Of a stretch of 64,000 nucleotides of DNA, positions 51,611-63,020 are shown piece after piece (positions within the stretch are counted from its first letter, which is position 1; each line of letters begins with the position of its first letter). Both the position numbers and the translations under genes were made by a program. The notes under the pieces are model-generated. The model worked only from the letters and a program-made list of their open reading frames with translations, searched no databases and was not told the origin of the DNA. Source of the DNA: Phylloscopus collybita (Eukaryota; Chordata; Aves; Passeriformes; Phylloscopidae); the NCBI GenBank assembly GCA_027886175.1, contig JAJNNQ010000004.1, positions 18,857,501 through 18,921,500 of the forward strand, written 5' to 3'.

Positions 51611-54600
51611 ACCACCTCAAGCATGGCTGAATCTAAAGCATCTGATGGCCCAGGTAAGATCTGGATGGCTTCAAACTGAAAGTGTTTGATTAAAAGTTTG
51701 GTAACAATAGTTTTAGCTGAGCTCAGAAGCTGGAGTGGGGAAAGATTGAGAGAAAGGGAGCTCCAGACAACCTTAATTAGAATATTGTATAAACCAACAG
51801 AAAACAAAGAACAGAAGCAGAGTTTTCAGGAGTTCAGTGGTTTTAAAGGTTGAGGGGCTTAAAGCTTAATCATGTTTTTATTGTCAAGGGAAACGAAAGA
51901 TAAAAACAGGGCAAGACATATAAGGAAATGTGATGGGACAGGCAGAACAGGTAGATGAGGAATTAGATGAGAAGTGTTTGTAATGAAGGATCTTTGTGAT
52001 GGAGAAAGAAAGTCAAACCAACAGGAAGGAACAGATAAACACCTCATTTTGTCAGCTTTTTTTCCCAGAAGAAAGAGACAAGATATTATGCAGTGATACA
52101 AAAATAAATGGAAGCAAAGGAAGAATAAGAAGGAAGCACAGATTTGAGAGAATTTTAAAACAAGTCCAAAAAATGTTGGGTGCCACATGCAGGAAAAAGC
52201 TGATGGCAGCACTGAATAAGAGATCTGTGGAAAAGAAGAAACAACAGTGTGCCTGAAAAGAAGAGGAGTGCTCAATAAAATAGTAAAGAAAAGCTATTTT
52301 GGTGCAGAGAAGTTTTGTAGTAGGGCTGTAGATTAAATGAAAATGAGAACAAGGAAATAAACAGCTCAAAAGAAATTGGCCATTAGCCTGTAAGCTGAAG
52401 TATCCAGAATAAGTGTAGGACACTTCAAGGAGGAAAACAAAGAACCATGTGAAAATCTGCTGCTGCTAATGGGAGAGTTGATTGAGGAGTAAATGTCAGG
52501 AAGCTGGGGCAGGAAGGGGCAGAGAAGCTCTTCGCAATCCCACTCTGGGGAAGGAAAACTGCGTGAAGAGAGCAAACTTGCTGGGGAAAAAACCACAAAC
52601 AACTCTGAACCAGAATCTGAGTGTGAAGCCAGAACTGTGTAAGGGCTTTCTTCTGTGTTTTGCTAAACTGGCACTCAGTTTACGTCAGTACTGTGGAATG
52701 GCCTAGGATCTGCACCACAAGCTACCCATCCCCAAACCTCACTGGGAGGATGTAAATCCTGCACGATTCACAACACAGGCCCTGCTCTCATTTCCATCAG
52801 AACCCACCCCCCTTGCAAGGAGGGTTAGGGGAGTCAGGAGGGCTGAAACTCTTCCAGAAGCCCCAGCCAAAGGACAGACGTTTCTAGAAAAGGAAGAGAC
52901 AGCTCCTCATTGTTTTTAAAATAAACACAGACATTCCCAAAACATCCAAGCTCCCAGTGGGATACATCTCAATATATGCTAAGGAGTGTGATTCCAGGGA
53001 TGATGCTGTGACATAGACAGCATAACATACACACCAAAGGATACATTTGTAGGAATACAAATGCTTAGAAGTCTAGAAAAAGTACGACTGTTGATCTTTG
53101 GGATAATGCTTGCAGTCTTTTGTACTGCCCATGTGAAAATAGGAGTGTTTGGGGCATTCTCTTCTTCCTGAGAAAAGTAAAAAGAATCCTGTAGCCCTCC
53201 TCAGAAAGTGTGTGTGGTCAGACAAAGCAGAGTAACATATTCCAGATGAAAGAAGCATCTTCAAGGAAGCTTCTCCCTGCTCTCATTCTGGAGAGAGATG
53301 CCAGAAGCACTTCTGGTCCTCTACATCACTGCATTAGAGTCAGGCTGCTCACAGGAATTTACCAACATGATGATACTCAAGAAGGTTAATTGGAATTAAC
53401 TAAAATGTATGAACTTTGAAGTGGAATAATTACATTATTCTGTGTCCTTGTGTAGCTATTCTTATTTAAAATTAAAATGATCTTAATGTAGTTTATGTTA
53501 TTTCACTCCTAAACGAACGATAAAATGAATTAAGATAATTTCAGAACTCATTTGCATTAATTTTCCTGTGTACATGTGTGTAAACAAGCACTGAGATCCT
53601 CAAACTTAAAACCTCATTGAGTTTCATTAAGCTTATCAATAATGCATCAGAACTGTGAGACTGGATTCCAGACACAGCTCTTAATGATGACACCACTTGG
53701 GATGATCACAGCACCCAGAATCATGGAGACCAGAAATCTACCTGCTTTGTACAGTTTTCAGTTCCTTTAGAAACAGAAATTCCTTCAGCAGGAAAACATC
53801 TTCATGCAATTGTATCAAAAAGTGGGTCAGGGTAAATGGAAAGTTACATAAACATCCTGGTTCACACGTTTGAAATAAGGGCACCCTGAAAACAGGAGAA
53901 ATTTGCAAAATCCTTCACCAAACCCAATATTTGCTGGGATTATGATGCCCCTCTAAAAGCCAATGGGCACAAAACCCATGAGAAAACCTGCAAGCCTGTA
54001 ACATACCAGAAATTAAATTTTCCAGCAGTCCTGCTGGATGAAGGCTGTTTACTGAAGTTATTCAGCAAATGAGTAATGAAAAAGGAGTTCTAATGAAACC
54101 TAAAGGCGTAACTGTAAATAAAATGCTAGAAACAAGTCTGCAGCCAGTGTCATTGCCAGTTTCTCTCATATGATTGGTAAATAAGCACAATTGCCTAACA
54201 GTTATAATAAAGAGAGCTCTAAGTAATAGTTGTAAAGATATTGTTTTCTGCAAAAATTTATTGCTGTTCTGTATCAAAACTGAGAAGTGCAGCAACAATA
54301 TTGTCCCAAGAGAGAATTCTTGGAATGTTTGTTGTGTGACAAAGGAGTCCAGTGAAAACAACAGGAGTTTGTAATCATCCAATAGAAAAGTTAAATCTTC
54401 CTTTGTGAATAACACCAGGAAAAGGGCAGTGCCCTGAGTGGCCAGAACAACTGTGCAATAATTAACAGGATTTTCACCAAAAAATAATTACAAACTGCAT
54501 GTATCTGTCTAGTGGCCGAATCTTACTAATTATGGATACATAAATTGACAGAGATGAGTTGTTTATTTAGTATGAATGTTAGATTAATTTCAAAAAAAAA

Positions 54601-55033
54601 TTGTTTGTTTTTTTTTTTAACAATAAAGCTTTTGCTGTACTAACTGTGGAGAAGTTGGGACAAATGTGCTTTAAAGATGTTCCTTCAGGATGGAGTTCTC
54701 ACTTTTATCCTGCGCAAGGACAAAATTTCCTGAATCCTATTTTAAAGAAGGGATATAAAATACTGTAATGATATAGATGAGGCAAATAACAGGAATCAGG
54801 AGAGGCATCTTCTGTTTCTAAAATCTTAAACTAGTATCTTGTCTGACCTCAGGCATCTAAACAGTGGCAGTTTCTTCAGTTTTCAACTTGTTTGTATAAT
54901 TTTTTAATGATAAATAAACCTAAAAGAGATTTAAAAACATATAATTCAGCTGAATATGTATTTTATTATTGCTAGGCTAGTTAGAACAAGTATTTTGAAA
55001 GCTGCTCTGCCTACCATAGCACTCACTTGCTTT

Positions 55034-55068
55034 AAAAAAAAAAAAAAAAAGAGAGAGAGAGAGAGAGA
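55034..55068. repeat. Poly-A followed by (GA)n
   Basis: Seventeen A followed by nine GA units, giving a 35-base purine-only tract. Confidence 0.9.
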
Positions 55069-56287
55069 ATAGTTGTTCTTAATGAAGAATGAACTTGTAA
55101 AAAAAAAACAGTGAAGGTGGCTGACCCTGAATTAAAACAGTGGTAAAATAACTCAGTATGTGAAGTTTTCCTTTAGCGCTTTGTCAGATTCGATTCTCTT
55201 TCTGCTGTGCTTCAAATCTTTCAGCCACACACCATTTGTACTCTAATTTTGAACAACCATTCTCCTTCCTCATCATAGCCTCCTGCTCTGGCAGAGTATT
55301 TGCTGCCTTTTCACCATAATCAGAGAATAAAAAAACAACATTAGTCCATCTTGCTGCTGGTCTGACTGCAGTTACAGGCCAGAGCTAAGCCTGGTGTGTG
55401 TTTGTTAAACAGGAAGGTCACAGGTAGCTTTGAACTGACACTCATCCTTTGTGTGCAAACACATTCTCTTTCATGTCCTCACCCTGTCTGTTTCATACTA
55501 TCCAGTGTGAATTCTTTGACACTTCTTAAAATATTTTTTAAGTGAACTTATTTAAAAATTGGAAAAGTCAACTCATTAAATAACATATTTGTAGCAAGAA
55601 CCTTTTATCTTCCACTGAAGGCAATAACAAGAGTCTCTCTGAAAATTTTCAATAGACAACAAACAGCGTCTTTGAGTTTAGAGCTTTCTGAAGTGACTGA
55701 TCCTGACTTTCTCAGAAAGGTGTTTTCCATATGCACTAGATATATGCAAACACTGAAAAAAAAAAAAGGATAAACATTCTGAATTGCATTCACAAGAAGT
55801 TATAACATTTTACATCCTTAGATTTTTTAGAAATGTAGAAAATATTTATTGAAAATTGCGTGGCTTTCCTATTATTTCCTCTATTTCTGATGGCTTATTT
55901 AAAAACTAACTTCAGTTCTGGACAAACTGTTCACTGACTGTGAGCCAGCAGGGGCTCTCCTGAAGACATGGTGTAATCTGCACACTCCAGTGATGCAGCT
56001 AAGAGACAACTCTGTCACCAGCAGGTGAAACAAAACCTACCTCCCACTTTTTTACAGACTTTATACACAGTAAGATTCACCCAAAACTCACTGATAATTG
56101 TATCTAATTAGCACTAATTACACACTGTTGGCTCTATCCTGCATGCACACAGGACAATGCAAGGAACTGAGATGCCACTATGCAAGCACCAATAAACAAT
56201 CCCTAACCTGCAGCTTATCATTCAACAAGCTGAGTTAGGAGCAATACAGGAAGGGAAAGTTCTTACAGGATAACTAAATCTCAATTC

Positions 56288-56520
56288 TTCCTTTCCTTTC
56301 CTTTCCTTTCCTTTCCTTTCCTTTCCTTTCCTTTCCTTTCCTTTCCTTTCCTTTCCTTTCCCTTTCCCTTTCCCTTTCCCTTTCCCTTTCCCTTTCCCTT
56401 TCCCTTTCCCTTTCCCTTTCCCTTTCCCTTTCCCTTTCCCTTTCCCTTTCCCTTTCCCTTTCCCTTTCCCTTTCCCTTTCCCTTTCCCTTTCCTTCCATT
56501 CCCATTCCCGTTCCCATTCC
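56288..56520. repeat. Polypyrimidine array: (CTTTC)n changing to (CTTTCC)n
   Basis: From about 56290 to 56360 the unit is the pentamer CTTTC (about 14 copies). From about 56361 to 56490 it is the hexamer TTTCCC (about 22 copies). It ends in degenerate CCATTCCCATTCCCG units. The plus strand is essentially pure pyrimidine over about 200 bases. The complement is GGAAA then GGGAAA. ORFs of repeated KGKGKG and ERKGK on the minus strand are pure repeat translation, not genes. Confidence 0.95.
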
Positions 56521-57344
56521 TCTTAGGGGGGAAAACAGACATGAGTTGAACTTTTTTTCTGATGTTCCTAGTTCTGAACTGCTCATCCAGGAATGCAAAT
56601 TACAGCTCCATGTTGATCCTGCAAATGATATCACTCTAATGCCCCTCACACCCCACCAGACTCAAATATTTTGATACCATGGTATGCAGAAGAAGAAGAG
56701 CGTTTTAAATACACTCAGCTCTAATTCATTAGAGAAAGAAAATGAAAAAAACAGTTCTTGTAAGTCTTTGGTTTCTATATCTCGAGCTGAAACTATTTCT
56801 AAAAAGAGCAGAGATTTTTGCCCATTTAAAAATGAGTATTTTGATGATTACCTCAAGGAATATTAAGAGAAACATGAGGATAATTCCATCAAGGCTTTTA
56901 GAAATCCTGAATGTGATTTGTCTTTCTTTCTCTGAGGGCTGAGAATCTCAACTGCAATGGCAGGAACAACCCTGGATCTGCCATTGCTCATTCCAGGGCT
57001 GTCCCTGAGCACCACATCAGCTTTCACAAGGAGATAACCAACCAGACTTTTATTCAGAACATGTCCTGTCTGCACTCTTCATTGGCTGGGTCATACACAA
57101 TTTACTCTCTTATGCATTCTCATCTCATTTCTGCCTTCTTATTTAAAATGCAGTTTTATTTATTGTGGTGCAAAGAGAAAGCAGCCTCAGAGCAAGGTGA
57201 TTGCTGAGAGGAAAGAAGCGCCAAGCCGTTTTGTCATTCCTGCCCACAGAGTGTCATTCTCTGCATGCTTCCACCTAAAGCTGGCAGAGTGGGACATTGT
57301 TGGGGGTTTCTCCAGGTTCTTTACTTAAAACTGTTTTCAAGCTT

Positions 57345-57490
57345 TCACAGTCAGAATGTTCAGGGTTGGAAGGGATCCACAAGGACTATGAAGCTCAACT
57401 TTTAAGTGAATGACCATTCTGTGGATTGAACCCACACCCCTGGTGTCATTAACACCATGCTCTAACCAATTGTAGTGACACCAGTAGCTC
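57345..57490 (-). mobile_element. SINE with tRNA-Ile-like head and CR1-like tail (TguSINE1-like)
   Basis: On the minus strand, reading from about 57490 leftward, the sequence matches the plan of tRNA-Ile: a decayed box A region (CACTACAATTGG), then GGTTAGAGCATGGTGTTAAT, which corresponds to the D arm and the anticodon arm with AAT at the anticodon position, then box B as GGGTTCAATCC (one change from GGGTTCGATCC). After this head the strand continues into CCTTCCAACCCTGAACATTCTG, which resembles the conserved CR1 LINE 3' end and its ATTCTRTG terminal repeat. A tRNA-Ile head with a CR1 tail is the design of passerine TguSINE1 elements. Point changes in box A and the tail show it is an old copy. 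It is not a functional tRNA gene, since the 3' acceptor half is replaced by CR1. Confidence 0.8.
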
Positions 57491-57623
57491 TAATAAATCC
57501 AAGAAACAGAGCACTAGAGTTATTAATGCACACTGCAACAGAGAATGATGCTGGCAGAATGGATTTCAATTGCTGCTCCTGTCACTTCTGATTCTTTTTA
57601 TTTATTGTGAGTTAAAAAAAATA

Positions 57624-57756
57624 ACCAACCAACCAACCAACCAAAATCCAACAATAACTAAACAAACAAACAAACAAAAAAACCCCAAACCAAACCAAAC
57701 CAAAGCAAACCAAACCAACCAACCAACCAATCAACCAACCAACCAACAAACCCCAC
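57624..57756. repeat. A/C-rich simple repeat (CCAA / CAAA units)
   Basis: CCAA units (57626-57643), CAAA units (57661-57680), CCAAA units (57685-57714) and CCAA units again (57716-57748). It lies about 135 bases from the SINE but is not its tail, since the SINE tail points the other way. Confidence 0.9.
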
Positions 57757-59028
57757 TTTAAAAAGATAAACTATGGCATGCAGAGTTTCTGACATGCTGT
57801 AGAAAAATTCAGGTTTGACCAGGCCTAAGCAATCCTGTGGGAATACATCCATTCCCTCACACACTGATTTCAGACAAAACACTATTAAGACTGAAAAAGT
57901 CAAGTACTCAAGGCAGTGCTGTGTTTGCAGCCTGAGGCCTCTGCATGTCTGCAGCTTGATGCAGTCTTTCATTATAAAAGCTTGGATGCAGAGTTTTTAT
58001 TGAGCACATAGTGAATTTTGGTTGGTGTGTCTTCATGAGTGTGCCAGCTGTTTAATTTTTACTGCATGCTTCTAACTCAGCTATCAGGACCGGACTGTCA
58101 GGACAGTTCACCTCTTCATGGGGGAATTACTCATCTTTTACCACCACTTTGTATATTCCTCACTGGAATATCTGACTCTTCACTGATAATAATGAATGTA
58201 CTTTCACTGAGTCTTTTGAGGAGAAGTATGCGATGGACAAGAACTAAAGGAATTAAAGTGGAGGGAATTTAGGCTTCAGGGTTCTCACAAATGTCCAATG
58301 TTCAGTCTTGGCAACTAGGACCCAGGAGTTCAGAGCAGTTCACTGCACATGCCAAGAAAGCTTGCCAGAAAAAAAAATCGTGCAGGAAAGTTCTAGTTTG
58401 GAAGGTATTGATTTAACAAAAAATTGGAACATACTGAGAAATACACTGTTTCACTGATGTAATTAGACCTGGTCTGGGAGTCATGTTTAATTAAAGAAAT
58501 AATGGAAAATAAAATTACAACCTGCTATCTATCCACCATTATAAAAGATGACTTAAATCATCTTTATACCCAAATGCAATTAATCCTACTTGAGAAGTGT
58601 TCAGTCTGCACCTTCCTTCCATTGATGGTCCATAGTTGCTGCAGTCTAAGTCTGTGCATTAGAAAAACCTCCACGTTGCTAAAATAGAAACTCAGCAGTC
58701 AAGAAACATGTAAATAAATTCAACGCTTTGCTAAACAAAAAGTGCAGAATTGATAATCAAATATTATTAGAATAATGAAAAGACAATTGTGATCAGTGTG
58801 TAACCCTGTTATCTGCTTTGCACAACAAATTTCCCTCTTAAGCTCTTAAAAGAAAAGGTGTAGAATACCATGGCTACACCCAAGCAGGCTTTAGGCTCAC
58901 CAGAAGAGATGCCAGGCTTCCTATCAGTTTTGGCTTTCTCATCACATACTTCAGTTTTGCATTCCCAAGTGTGTGGCAGACGTTCTGCTCATATCTCAAA
59001 AGCCTAATTTCTATTTTTCTCCCTTCAG

Positions 59029-59141
59029 GAAGGAATTGCAGATGATGTCTTAGGAAGGGAGATGCATAACCTGAGTCACATTGTGCTCAGACTGGGCCAC
59101 GAGCAGCGACTGCTGCAGACACTCCACCCAGTTATGAGAAG
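59029..59141 (+). CDS. Probable coding exon of the same unrecognised gene (exon 2 of 2 seen)
   Basis: A strong acceptor (long pyrimidine tract ending CCCTTCAG, with an in-frame stop at 59005-59007 in the intron) is followed by an open frame in phase 0, matching the phase of the donor at 44872. The encoded residues begin EGIADDVLGREMHNLSHIVL and continue RLGHEQRLLQTLHPVMRR. The pattern is amphipathic and helical. There are two possible donors: AAG|GTATGG after 59141 and the stronger-looking CAG|GTCAGT after 59152. If neither is used, the frame runs on to TAA at 59188-59190, which would make this the last coding exon. An AATAAA at 59646-59651 could then serve as polyadenylation signal, though no GT-rich element follows. 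Sequence character is clearly more protein-like than the surrounding ORFs. The family is not recognised. Confidence 0.6.
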
Positions 59142-61905
59142 GTATGGGGCAGGTCAGTCCTTTTCTGGAACCAGAATTATTTCCCATTAAGCTGCCTAAT
59201 GACCCTGGGATATTGGTGAGCCCTAACCATTTCTTAATAATGGATATTATGACTCATCCATCCATCCATCCTACCTTACTTCTCAATGCACCATTGAAAT
59301 GATAGGAAACCATTTTACCAACCATTTTACCAACACACCCTAATACATCACAGCAATTTAACTTCTAATAGATTTTATTATTGCTTTTAATTCTTTTTTC
59401 TTTCAAGGATATTGATTTTGAGGGTACACTATTTTTGCAATTAGATACAACTGTTTTTTTCAGTATGTAATAATTTTTACTTTGTAACTTTTGCAGGAGA
59501 CAAACTGCCTTAATACAACCCCTGATCTCTGAGAGTCATGTAGGGATGTTAAAATAACAAGGACATAAATATGATACACGAGTTACTGGATACAAAACAA
59601 CAGTCTACACTAAAGAAATGTTTTTATTGTCCGACTTGTCAACACAATAAAACCTAAAACTGCTACACACACAGAGCGCTTGGAGAGCAGTTGGGCAAAG
59701 CAGCCTGAGGTGTCAGCTAGGTGGCAGAAAATGCTCCTTTTCTACCAAGAGCTGCACCAGGAAGCTCGAAGTGCAGCCTCAGCCATCCATTCCTCAGCAA
59801 ACACATCCTCCAGCCTCTGTAGAGAACATATTCCATGGTCTCCTCCTCTCTGAAGGTTTGCATGGACCCAGAAAGCTGTTCCAGTAAGGAGCTGGTGCTT
59901 TTACAGGAGCAGGTTGGTTCTGTCCAACCTTGTCACTTGCTTGAGCAGAACACTGGGAGATGCTTCTCCCCTATTAACAATTTTGCTGCTGCTCTGCACA
60001 TATTATGAAGCTTCCCTAGTGATGCAGAAATGAGGCATTAAACCATATCAAGAAACATTATTCTAGTGTTATCATATAAATTATATTTACTATTCACAGC
60101 ATTGACATTCACTTCTTCTGGAGGAATAAAGTGTTAAAAAATCACATGGAATGTTGTCAGCACCTTTTTGCTCAACTAATGTTGATTGCTGTATGTGTAA
60201 CCCATTTTAAATTTCTGCTTTATGTTCCCAATCTACGTCACCCAGTCATAGCTCTTTTATTTTTGGTGCATTAAGAGCAAGAAATTGACATTTCCTTTAG
60301 ATATCACCAGGGTGGTACCAGTTCTCTGTTTTATGATCTACCATGAAAACATGGTCTTTGTTGTAATGGGGAGTTTGATCTTAGTACACAGAGAATTTCC
60401 CCCTTGGTGCCCTTCAAACTCTAACTTCTAATTAACAATAGCAAATCCCTGCCAGAGAATGTAAAAATTTAAGACAGCTACTGGTTAAAGCCCCAGAAAA
60501 GATAAGAGTCTTCTCTCATGATTCCATCCAAATTAAGAAGGACTTAAATGGCACAACCTGGGGACCAAGCAGCCTTTTTTCCAATACCTTCCTTCAACGT
60601 GCACACCAGCTCTGTAGCTAGAAGTGCCTCAAAACCTTTTGTAAAATAGTAGAAATTACCATAAAAACTTTCCTGTCTTGAAGTGATCGTGGTCTTTTTG
60701 CTGCCTGTAATTATCTCAGTCACCAAGAGCAATTCAAACCAAACCAAACACCTTTGGAGCAAAGCAGAAATGCAGAAATTATTGTGCTCCAAATTGCCAG
60801 GAGCTGTCACTGCTCCTGCCTTAGAAACCAGTAGGGACAAATTCAGGGACTGGCCATTTGGTTTCTCTTCTTAAGTCACAGAAGCACAGTGAACAGCATT
60901 TTTCTGCACGTATATCTTTTTTTACTTCCAAGGGAAATAAGAGCTTGTGGTGTAAGCTTTTCAAGACCCCAAATGCACACCTGATTTTGTCAAGAGAAAA
61001 AGAACAAGAAATAGATTCTGCACCAACATGGGTAACTGAAATATTTAAAACTATAAATCTGTCTAAGACCATTATTGATTTTACTGTGCATGAAGCTGCT
61101 GAAGCATTAGACAGCAGCCATTCCTTGCCATAAACATTCCAAGGTTTCTCTGTACCTTCAGCAAACCCAGAACTGCTGTTAATGTAGCAGATTATTCACT
61201 TTGGAACCCTGGAGGTGTCCTTGATGTTTTCCTCTCTGCAGCTCAGCCCAAATGACAGCCAGAAGGGCAAGGCCACCACTACTAATTACGATGTAATGCC
61301 ATGTTAAGCACACACCTGAATACTCATCTTGCTGGGGACTTCTCTCTGTAATTGCAGCTGCAAATCTGCCACATCTGGAAGCCTCTGGAACCTTTTTGTA
61401 GCCTTATTAGATGTGAGAGGGCCCAGCCAGCTCAGTGGCACTGTGCTCGTGAAAAACAGCCCCAAACAACTTAACTGACTGCGTCACCCATTTTACACTT
61501 ACAGCTATCCTAATTCTAATTTAATAAGAAACAAAAAAAACCCAACCCACTCAAAGGTGTAATGGCCTTGTTTTATATCACACGCTGCACTGGGATTAGA
61601 AAATAATTATTATTCCTCTTTTAAAGTAAGCAGATTATCATGCTGCTAATTATTCTCAAAGGAATAGAAGAGATGAGAAAATAATCTAAAACTTTTCCTG
61701 ATGGAACTAAACTCATGACTAAGCTTAATAGGCTCATTATAATTACCAACAACTTTTGCTTTGCTAGTTCCAGAAAGAATTGTGACTAGGATAACACTTG
61801 GAGCTGACTTTCCACACACACAAGTTCTGTTGGCTGCCTGCACTATTGCATAAATAATAAGAGGTGTAACCTCTCTGTAGTATTTTAGAAAGAAAGTTCA
61901 TTCTT

Positions 61906-61938
61906 AATATATATATATTATATATCTATATATATATA
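61906..61938. repeat. (TA)n microsatellite, near-palindromic
   Basis: Alternating T and A with one TATATC interruption. Self-complementary and able to extrude as a cruciform. Confidence 0.9.
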
Positions 61939-62937
61939 AAAATCATAGCTTTAATGGTAGTTTTTTTGTCCCACTGAAGGAATTCTTTGTGCTTCAACAG
62001 CACAAAGCTTTGCATCTGCTATGCTGCCATCTAAAGGGTTTGCAAAAGGGGAGGAGAATTAGATTTTCCATGTGCTCTGTGGGAATTATGAACTAATTGG
62101 CACTTGGCTATCCAAATTCTAGGTTTTAATTAGAATGGCACTTGAAACATGAGGGATGTTGACTCAGTGTATTGGACAGGATCACTACCAGCAGCAAAGT
62201 GAGACTTGTACTTCAAGAGATTTCCTAACATGGGAATGCCAGGAGTCAAATTATTTATGGACTGCAGGACAATTTACAGCTCAGAAAAATTAACACAGGG
62301 AGCAGAGAGCTGTGCAAACAAGACCTTCAATCTACCCTTTCCTTGCTCTTTGACTGAGCAAGCAGCCAAATCAAAGTCCTCTTTAGTCATCCTCCTTAGG
62401 CTACCTCTGCACGGACTTCAAAAGAAACTGGGACCTGGTAATACAAATTAATGACGTACAAGATCATACTCACCAGGTGTGTTTTCTCAAGAAATCTACA
62501 ATGCTAATTAAAAAGCTTAATCAATAACATTGTATTTTTTGTAGTTTATCACAGTTTTCTGTTTATTTGTTACTATCAGTTCTTTTTTCTGAACTTATTT
62601 CTATTTCTTGCTACTATGTTTTGTAAGTAAACAAACAAATGTTATAAAATAATAGTTTAGGTCCCATTAATATTTTAATGTCAGAAATAGAATACTGGCA
62701 TTTCTGTGGTTTGTTTATCTAAAATATTATTCAATAATGGATCACAAAACAAGAAATAAAAACTATTAGAGAAGTGGCTTTTTTCAGTTTTTGTCCATGT
62801 ACTTTGTTTTATAATTTATTTTGTGTCCTGTAAAGTGCTCCTAAAACATGATCACTCTGATGTTCATTTCTTGCCTACAAGAAGGAAAAGAGATTTTTTT
62901 TCCCAAAAGCTTTGGTTTGATAGATTGTCTACCTTCA

Positions 62938-63020
62938 AAAAAAACCAAACCAAAACCAAAACCAAAACCAAAACCAAAACCAAAACAAGAACAAAAACTA
63001 ACAAACAAACACACCAAAAA
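62938..63020. repeat. (CCAAAA)n hexanucleotide repeat
   Basis: Seven regular CCAAAA units (about 62945-62985), then decay into AACAAG and CAAAC units. It explains KPKPKP-type and VLVLVL-type ORFs. Confidence 0.95.

Larger units (their letters stand above)
44873..59028 (+). other. Putative intron of about 14.2 kb
   Basis: Lies between the two candidate exons, beginning GTATGC and ending with TTTTTCTCCCTTCAG. Besides the repeats listed separately it holds short A runs at 46447-46464 and 51001-51014, a purine-biased region at about 51.86-52.64 kb and many ORFs under 140 codons with no splice support (for example 47574-47864 and 49049-49348). No second coding exon was identified inside it, but very small exons could be missed. 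Confidence 0.5.

Noticed and set aside
56222..56649. Two overlapping minus-strand ORFs with long KGKGKG and ERKGK runs
   Set aside because: They are the translation of the CTTTC/CTTTCC array. Every frame of such a repeat stays open.
57400..57480. A functional minus-strand tRNA-Ile gene
   Set aside because: Box A is decayed and the acceptor-stem 3' half is replaced by CR1-like sequence, so it is a SINE head.
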